Of a stretch of DNA of 50,006 nt, positions 43,399-50,006 are shown piece after piece. Every line of letters starts with the position of its first letter. Positions within the stretch are counted from its first letter, which is position 1. The DNA is from Candidatus Enterococcus willemsii (lineage in GTDB: Bacteria > Bacillota > Bacilli > Lactobacillales > Enterococcaceae): NCBI RefSeq assembly GCF_009933335.1, contig NZ_MAEL01000017.1, forward strand, positions 1 through 50,006, read 5' to 3'. The notes beneath the pieces are model-generated. The model searched no databases and was not told the origin of the DNA. It saw only the letters and a program-made list of their open reading frames with translations. The translations under genes were made by a program, and so were the position numbers.

Positions 43399-43557
43399 AA
43401 ACACACCATCCTACTAAGTCAGTGCTAGATTTATCATTGCACCATTTGACTAATAAAAGTCTAGCATTGGACGAATTAGATAACAATGACTATGTAAGGA
43501 TTGTAAGTGAAACGTGCATTAGTTGAAATATTTGCAATAATTTGAAAAACGAGTTGT

Positions 43558-43593
43558 AAAAAAACGCCTTACACTAGAGAGTGTAAGACGTTT
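43558..43593 (-). terminator. Terminator after galU
   Basis: A 14-bp stem with one mismatch (43562-43575 with 43580-43593), loop AGAG, followed on the minus strand by eight T. It ends the nucleotide-sugar operon. Confidence 0.88.
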
Positions 43594-43600
43594 ACAATAA

Positions 43601-44473
43601 TTATAATTTACCTACCAAATCTTTCAAGTAAGCACGTAGCTCATCTTTAATTTCAGGGTGTTTTAAACCATATTCAATATTTGCTTCAAGCATGCCCATT
43701 TTATTACCAACATCATAACGTTTGCCAGTAAATTCATGTGCGAATACACGTTGTGTTTTATTCAAGGTATCGATAGCATCGGTTAACTGAATTTCGCCAC
43801 CTAGACCTGGTTTTTGATTTTCTAAAATACCAAAAATTTCAGGTGTTAGTAAGTAGCGACCAATGATTGCTAAATCGCTTGGTGCATCCTCTGGTTGTGG
43901 TTTTTCAACGAATGATTGAACATCATACAAGCCTTTAGAAATCTCTGAAATAGGGTCAATTACGCCATATTTAGATGTATCTTCATGCGGAATTGGCATT
44001 ACTGCTAATGTAGAAGCTTTTGTTTTGTCATAATCAGTGATTAATTGCTTCGTCAATGGTACGTTATCTTCCATAATATCATCGCCAAGCATAACAACGA
44101 AAGGTTCATTTCCTACAAATGCTTTCGCTTGTAAAACAGCATCTCCCAATCCTTTTGGACGTTTTTGGCGAATGAAATGTAGACGAATACCAGTTGTTTC
44201 TTCAACTAGTGCCAGTAATTCTTTCTTACCAGATTTTTCTAAATTATATTCTAATTCAAAATTTGAATCGAAATGATCTTCAATTGGGCGTTTTGCTTTC
44301 CCTGTTACTACCAAAATGTCTTCAATTCCTGAAGCAATTGCTTCTTCTACAATAAATTGAATACTTGGTTTATCAACAATTGGCAACATTTCCTTCGCAA
44401 TTGCTTTTGTTGCTGGTAAAAATCTTGTTCCTAATCCCGCTGCTGGGATTACGGCTTTACGTACTTTAGTCAT
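43601..44473 (-). CDS. galU: UTP-glucose-1-phosphate uridylyltransferase
   Basis: Makes UDP-glucose from UTP and glucose-1-phosphate, the donor for cell-wall glycans and the substrate of the adjacent Ugd. It has 290 residues with the nucleotidyltransferase start [24 protein letters not shown] and the active-site pattern [27 protein letters not shown]. The order ugd then galU is natural: GalU product feeds Ugd. A strong AAGGAG site is 8 nt before the ATG. It is the last gene of the cluster before a terminator. Confidence 0.95.
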   Translation of the reverse strand: MTKVRKAVIPAAGLGTRFLPATKAIAKEMLPIVDKPSIQFIVEEAIASGIEDILVVTGKAKRPIEDHFDSNFELEYNLEKSGKKELLALVEETTGIRLHFIRQKRPKGLGDAVLQAKAFVGNEPFVVMLGDDIMEDNVPLTKQLITDYDKTKASTLAVMPIPHEDTSKYGVIDPISEISKGLYDVQSFVEKPQPEDAPSDLAIIGRYLLTPEIFGILENQKPGLGGEIQLTDAIDTLNKTQRVFAHEFTGKRYDVGNKMGMLEANIEYGLKHPEIKDELRAYLKDLVGKL

Positions 44474-44494
44474 TTGAAAAACTCCTTAAAAATT

Positions 44495-45661
44495 TTAGTC
44501 AGTACCGAAGATATCTCTAGTATAGACCTTTTCTTCCACATCTTTTAAAACTTCTTCTAATCTATTTGACACAATCACATCAGAAATTTCTTTAAATTTA
44601 TCTAAGTCTTTAATTACTTTAGAATTATAAAAATCTTCTGCATCTAAAGTTGGTTCATAGACTACAACTTCAATTCCTTTTGCTTTGATACGTTTCATAA
44701 TCCCTTGAATTGCTGATTGACGGAAATTATCTGAATTTGCTTTCATAGTTAAACGATAAATTCCCACTACTTTAGGTTGTTTCCTTAAAATCATTTCTGA
44801 TATATGATCTTTTCTCGTTCTATTTGCATCAACAATTGCTGACATAATATTTTGTGGAACATCTGCATAATTTGCCAATAACTGTTTCGTATCTTTGGGC
44901 AAGCAATATCCGCCATAACCAAATGAAGGGTTGTTGTAATGCGAGCCAATCCGTGGATCTAAGCCTACACCATCAATAATTTGTTTCGTGTTTAATCCAC
45001 GAATTTCCGCATAAGAATCTAATTCATTAAAATATGCGACACGCAAAGCTAAGTAAGTATTTGCAAATAACTTAATTGCTTCTGCTTCAGTCGAATCAGT
45101 GAATAAAACTGGAATATCTTCCTTAATTGCTCCTTCAGCTAATAGGTTAGCAAAAACTTCTGCACGCTCACTTTGCTCACCAACAACAATTCGAGATGGA
45201 TGTAAATTATCGTATAATGCTTTCCCTTCTCTCAAAAATTCTGGTGAGAAAATAATATTTTCGGTATCAAATTTTTTTCTAATTTCTTTAGTATACCCAA
45301 CTGGAACTGTCGATTTGATAATCATGATAGCATCAGGATTGATAGACAAGACGTTTGCAATAACGGCTTCGACTGTACGAGTATTAAAGTAATTAAGTTC
45401 CGAGTCATAATTAGTAGGTGTTGAAATAATGACATATTCCGCATCTTTAAAAGCTTTCAAATTATCTGTAGTCGCTTCTAAATTTAATTCTTTATTTGCT
45501 AAATAATCCTCAATCTCAGCATCCACAATTGGCGATTGATGATTATTAATCATATCGACTTTTTCTTGAATAATGTCTAAAGCAATCACTTCATTATTTT
45601 GTGCTAATAAAATTGCATTAGACAATCCTACGTAGCCTGTTCCTGCGACTGTTATTTTCAT
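44495..45661 (-). CDS. ugd: UDP-glucose 6-dehydrogenase
   Basis: Oxidises UDP-glucose to UDP-glucuronate with two NAD. The 388 residues have the Rossmann start [15 protein letters not shown], the substrate motif [18 protein letters not shown] and the catalytic cysteine in [12 protein letters not shown] near 256-260. Length fits the short Ugd form found in Gram-positive capsule or exopolysaccharide loci. It implies an acidic, glucuronate-containing surface polymer. It lies 58 nt after rmlD and 21 nt before galU. Specificity for UDP-glucose over UDP-N-acetyl sugars is inferred from galU next door. Confidence 0.9.
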   Translation of the reverse strand: MKITVAGTGYVGLSNAILLAQNNEVIALDIIQEKVDMINNHQSPIVDAEIEDYLANKELNLEATTDNLKAFKDAEYVIISTPTNYDSELNYFNTRTVEAVIANVLSINPDAIMIIKSTVPVGYTKEIRKKFDTENIIFSPEFLREGKALYDNLHPSRIVVGEQSERAEVFANLLAEGAIKEDIPVLFTDSTEAEAIKLFANTYLALRVAYFNELDSYAEIRGLNTKQIIDGVGLDPRIGSHYNNPSFGYGGYCLPKDTKQLLANYADVPQNIMSAIVDANRTRKDHISEMILRKQPKVVGIYRLTMKANSDNFRQSAIQGIMKRIKAKGIEVVVYEPTLDAEDFYNSKVIKDLDKFKEISDVIVSNRLEEVLKDVEEKVYTRDIFGTD

Positions 45662-45719
45662 TTTATTTATATTCCCTCCAATTATCTACTTATCTAATCT
45701 AATATTTATTTTAAAACAA

Positions 45720-46553
45720 TTAATCATTTAATAAATACAATGCTTCTTTCCAAGTTGGGCTATTAAATCCTAATTCCTTCACTTTATTCAAATCCATTAC
45801 AGAATATTGTGGACGCTTCGCTTTCTGTGGAAACTCAGTTGAACTCACGGGCAGTACAGTAATATTTTTATTGTCTTTCAATATTTCTTTCGCAAATTCA
45901 TACCACGTACAACTTTCTTCATTTGACAAATGATATATGCCATAAGCCGCTTTGTGCTCAACAACAAAGTTCATAAATTCAGCCAAGGTTCTAGTCCATG
46001 TAGGACGACCAAATTGATCATTCACAACGGTTAGAGTATCTCTTGTTTCAGCCAATTTTTGCATTGTAAATACAAAATTATGTCCGTATTGACCAAATAC
46101 CCATGAGGTACGGATAATGTAGTATGCATCCAAGACTTCTTGTACCACTTGTTCCCCCAATAGCTTTGTTCGTCCATACTCATTTTGTGGATTAGTCGGT
46201 GCATCTACAGTATACTCACCATCTTTTAACGTACCATCGAAAACATAGTCAGTACTAATATAGACCATCGTTGCACCGACTTCTTTCGCTGCTAAAGCAA
46301 CATTTCGAGTGCCTTCGACATTTACTTGCTCAGCACGTTCTTTTCCTTCGTCTTCCGCTTTATCTACAGCTGTATAAGCTGCACAATGATAAATCACTTT
46401 AGGCTGTATTTTTTTTATAACTGACATCGTTACTTCGGCATCTGTAATATCCATTTCTTGAGAAGTCATGGAAACATAAGCTTTATTTTTTTCATCTAAA
46501 AGATATCTGACTTCTGTACCTAGTTGTCCGTTACCACCAGTAATTAAAATCAT
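45720..46553 (-). CDS. rmlD: dTDP-4-dehydrorhamnose reductase
   Basis: Last step of dTDP-L-rhamnose synthesis. 277 residues: the NADPH motif GGNGQLGTEV at the N-terminus, the ADKAEDE-like segment YTAVDKAEDEGKE, STDYVFDG and the catalytic YGRTK. It is separated from rmlB by a terminator-like hairpin (46571-46594), so rmlD-ugd-galU may be expressed at a lower or separate level. The start has GAAAGGAAG upstream. Confidence 0.94.
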   Translation of the reverse strand: MILITGGNGQLGTEVRYLLDEKNKAYVSMTSQEMDITDAEVTMSVIKKIQPKVIYHCAAYTAVDKAEDEGKERAEQVNVEGTRNVALAAKEVGATMVYISTDYVFDGTLKDGEYTVDAPTNPQNEYGRTKLLGEQVVQEVLDAYYIIRTSWVFGQYGHNFVFTMQKLAETRDTLTVVNDQFGRPTWTRTLAEFMNFVVEHKAAYGIYHLSNEESCTWYEFAKEILKDNKNITVLPVSSTEFPQKAKRPQYSVMDLNKVKELGFNSPTWKEALYLLND

Positions 46554-46568
46554 CTGAGTCTTCCTTTC

Positions 46569-46594
46569 AAAAAAGCAGGATTTCTCCTGCTTTT
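46569..46594 (-). terminator. Terminator-like hairpin between rmlB and rmlD
   Basis: A 10-bp perfect stem (46571-46580 with 46585-46594), loop TTTC, followed by six T on the minus strand (T-rich on the other side too). It lies 4 nt after the rmlB stop and 16 nt before the rmlD start. Confidence 0.75.
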
Positions 46595-46598
46595 ATTT

Positions 46599-48226
<1,628 letters not shown>

Positions 48227-48227
48227 A

Positions 48228-49097
48228 TCATAACTCTCCTGCTAAACGTAATAAGTATTGGCCGTATTGATTTTTTTTCAATGGCTGCGCTAATTCGATT
48301 AATTGTTCTTTCGTAATATAACCCATTCGATAAGAAATTTCTTCTAAACACGCTACTTTTAAGTTTTGTCGTTTTTCAATTGTTTCGATAAAAGTTGATG
48401 CTTCTAATAACGATTCATGTGTACCTGTGTCTAGCCATGCAAATCCACGTCCCATGACCTCAACAGATAACTGTCCTCTTTCAAGATATGCTTGATTAAT
48501 ATCCGTAATTTCTAATTCCCCACGTGGCGAAGGTTTAATATTTTTAGCGATTTCTACCACATTATTGTCATAAAAATACAAACCTGTTACAGCATAGTTT
48601 GATTTTGGTTGCACAGGTTTTTCTTCAATTGTGATAGCTTTCATATTCTGATCAAATTCAACTACACCAAAACGTTCTGGATCTTGGACGTGATAGCCAA
48701 AGACAGTAGCACCTGATTCTTTGGACGCGGCATTCTGTAATATTTTCGATAAGCCCCCACCATAATAAATATTATCACCCAATACCAAACAAACACTATC
48801 GTCACCGATAAACTCTTCTCCAATAAGGAAAGCTTGTGCTAATCCATCTGGACTAGGTTGCACCGCATATTCAATACGAATCCCCAATTCAGCTCCATCA
48901 CTAAGTAGTTCTTCAAATCTTGGTGTATCTTGAGGTGTTGAGATAATTAATATTTCTGTAATTCCCGCCAACATTAACACTGACAATGGGTAATAAATCA
49001 TTGGTTTGTCATAAATCGGCATTAATTGTTTCGATGTTGCTTTGGTTAGAGGATAAAGGCGAGTGCCTGAACCTCCTGCTAGAATTATTCCTTTCAT
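48228..49097 (-). CDS. rmlA: Glucose-1-phosphate thymidylyltransferase
   Basis: First step: glucose-1-phosphate and dTTP to dTDP-glucose, with feedback by dTDP-rhamnose known for the family. 289 residues: [25 protein letters not shown] start, [28 protein letters not shown], and [14 protein letters not shown]. It is the first of the four rhamnose genes, 22 nt after the flippase gene. Confidence 0.96.
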   Translation of the reverse strand: MKGIILAGGSGTRLYPLTKATSKQLMPIYDKPMIYYPLSVLMLAGITEILIISTPQDTPRFEELLSDGAELGIRIEYAVQPSPDGLAQAFLIGEEFIGDDSVCLVLGDNIYYGGGLSKILQNAASKESGATVFGYHVQDPERFGVVEFDQNMKAITIEEKPVQPKSNYAVTGLYFYDNNVVEIAKNIKPSPRGELEITDINQAYLERGQLSVEVMGRGFAWLDTGTHESLLEASTFIETIEKRQNLKVACLEEISYRMGYITKEQLIELAQPLKKNQYGQYLLRLAGEL

Positions 49098-49119
49098 CTA
49101 TATTTCCTCTCTAAGCAAT

Positions 49120-50006
49120 TTAATTAATATATTTTTTGATAAGACCAATTAAAGGGTTTGTCTGCAAAATAGTAGTTAGACATAAATATACACCTATTCC
49201 TAAAGTAACTTGAATTATTGTAGTTACTAAACTAGATCCTAAATTATTAGTTAACATACGTATCATCACAAACATAATTGCACCCGACAGTACGTTCAAT
49301 ATAATACCCCTATAGTCAATTTCAAATTGAGTTTCTTTTTTAAATGCTCTGAACCTTGTTAGAGTTACAAAAAATTCAGATGCAATAGTTGCTATTAGCG
49401 CACCATAAATTCCATATATAGGTATTAACACTACATTAGTAACAATGCTTATAAAAGCTCCCATAATTACAGCAAAATTATAGACCTTCATTTTATTGTA
49501 AGGAACCAAATACTGCCTTCCAACGGCCATCCCTATCGGTATAACTATGATTAGTGGAGCTACGATAGGAATTGTTTTTTCTATAAATAAAAATTTATCC
49601 CCAAAAAACCATGAAACAAATTTAGGAGTTATACTCCAAACCCCAAACATTATTGGAATTGTAAAATAGAGCTGTAAACCTAAGGTCTGTTTAATTACTT
49701 TTAATACATTTTTCGCATTACCATGGGCAACTAAATTACTTAGTTTAGGTAATAATACTAAATCCATCGTAGTTATCAATGTAACTAAAATACTATTAAT
49801 TGTCATTGTATTGGCATAATAACCTACTGATTCAGCAGAATCTAACCATCCCAACAAAGTTTTATTTAAATTTGTATACAAAACAATTGCAATTTTTGGA
49901 ATAAAAAAACTTAATGCTGGCATAAAATGTTTCAGAGTATCTGATAATGTAACTTTTATAAAAATAATTTTCTTCCTTATATATATCCACATAATAACTT
50001 GAGAGA
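49120..50006 (-). CDS. Polysaccharide flippase (Wzx/MATE-like), C-terminal part, cut by the window edge
   Basis: The frame is open to the right edge (50006), so the true start is outside; at least 294 residues are visible, against about 470-480 usual for this family. Seven to eight helices are seen, with FIPKIAIVLYTNLNKTLLGWLDSAESVGYYA and the helix-loop pattern YLVPYNKMKVYNFAVIMGAFISIV typical of oligosaccharide-lipid flippases. An ATG at 49992 is internal, not the start. Directly upstream of rmlA, it should move an undecaprenyl-linked repeat unit containing rhamnose across the membrane. Confidence 0.88.
   Translation of the reverse strand, partial: SQVIMWIYIRKKIIFIKVTLSDTLKHFMPALSFFIPKIAIVLYTNLNKTLLGWLDSAESVGYYANTMTINSILVTLITTMDLVLLPKLSNLVAHGNAKNVLKVIKQTLGLQLYFTIPIMFGVWSITPKFVSWFFGDKFLFIEKTIPIVAPLIIVIPIGMAVGRQYLVPYNKMKVYNFAVIMGAFISIVTNVVLIPIYGIYGALIATIASEFFVTLTRFRAFKKETQFEIDYRGIILNVLSGAIMFVMIRMLTNNLGSSLVTTIIQVTLGIGVYLCLTTILQTNPLIGLIKKYIN

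Overview
The window is low-GC DNA from a Gram-positive bacterium of the order Lactobacillales, most likely an Enterococcus. The evidence is strong AGGAGG-type ribosome binding sites, LAAC lipoboxes, CcpA-type cre sites, a LacI-type maltose operator, an EIIBCA sucrose PTS, and a rhamnose gene set of the enterococcal type. The species cannot be fixed from the sequence alone.

Layout. 1-8.2 kb (minus strand): a maltodextrin operon in the order alpha-glycosidase, MalX, MalF, MalG, MalA (DUF1189), second alpha-glycosidase, with a promoter and LacI-type operator upstream. 8.2-14.5 kb (minus): a second ABC importer of the LplABC/YtcQ type with a DUF624 protein and a type I pullulanase. It is divergent from a YesN/YesM two-component system (14.6-17.8 kb). 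Neither importer has an ATPase gene here, so both presumably share an MsmK-type ATPase encoded elsewhere. 17.8-20.8 kb: a MarR regulator divergent from a fused ATPase-permease ABC transporter.

20.86-24.6 kb is the most unusual part. An ABC-F ATPase gene is preceded by a leader with a small upstream ORF and an intrinsic terminator, the layout of antibiotic-inducible ABC-F genes. The gene is split between the signature motif and Walker B of its second nucleotide-binding domain by a 1.83-kb element. That element has a group I intron core (P, Q, R and S elements in order), then an intact TnpB gene, then an IS605-type right-end hairpin, so it is an IStron. Removing it restores the ABC-F reading frame, and an 11-nt perfect complement could bring the 3' splice region back to the ribozyme across tnpB.

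24.6-30.2 kb: mntH with a DtxR-family (MntR/EfaR-like) operator, a DUF421/DUF3290 pair, serC-serA, and an orphan PTS EIIA gene with a perfect cre. 30.4-35.0 kb: sucrose genes scrA (minus) divergent from scrB-scrR. 35.0-37.9 kb: a lysozyme, DUF2922, DUF1659 and sigma-like gene set, divergent from a ComK-like gene, which suggests a competence-type regulon. 38-43.4 kb: a membrane GGDEF protein, a VanZ-like protein, an MFS exporter with a 60-residue partner, a divergent Crp/Fnr-PrfA-type regulator with a PrfA-box-like palindrome between them, and an acyltransferase. 43.6-50.0 kb (minus): galU, ugd, rmlD, rmlB, rmlC, rmlA and the C-terminal part of a polysaccharide flippase cut by the window edge. 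This is the precursor-supply end of a surface polysaccharide cluster.
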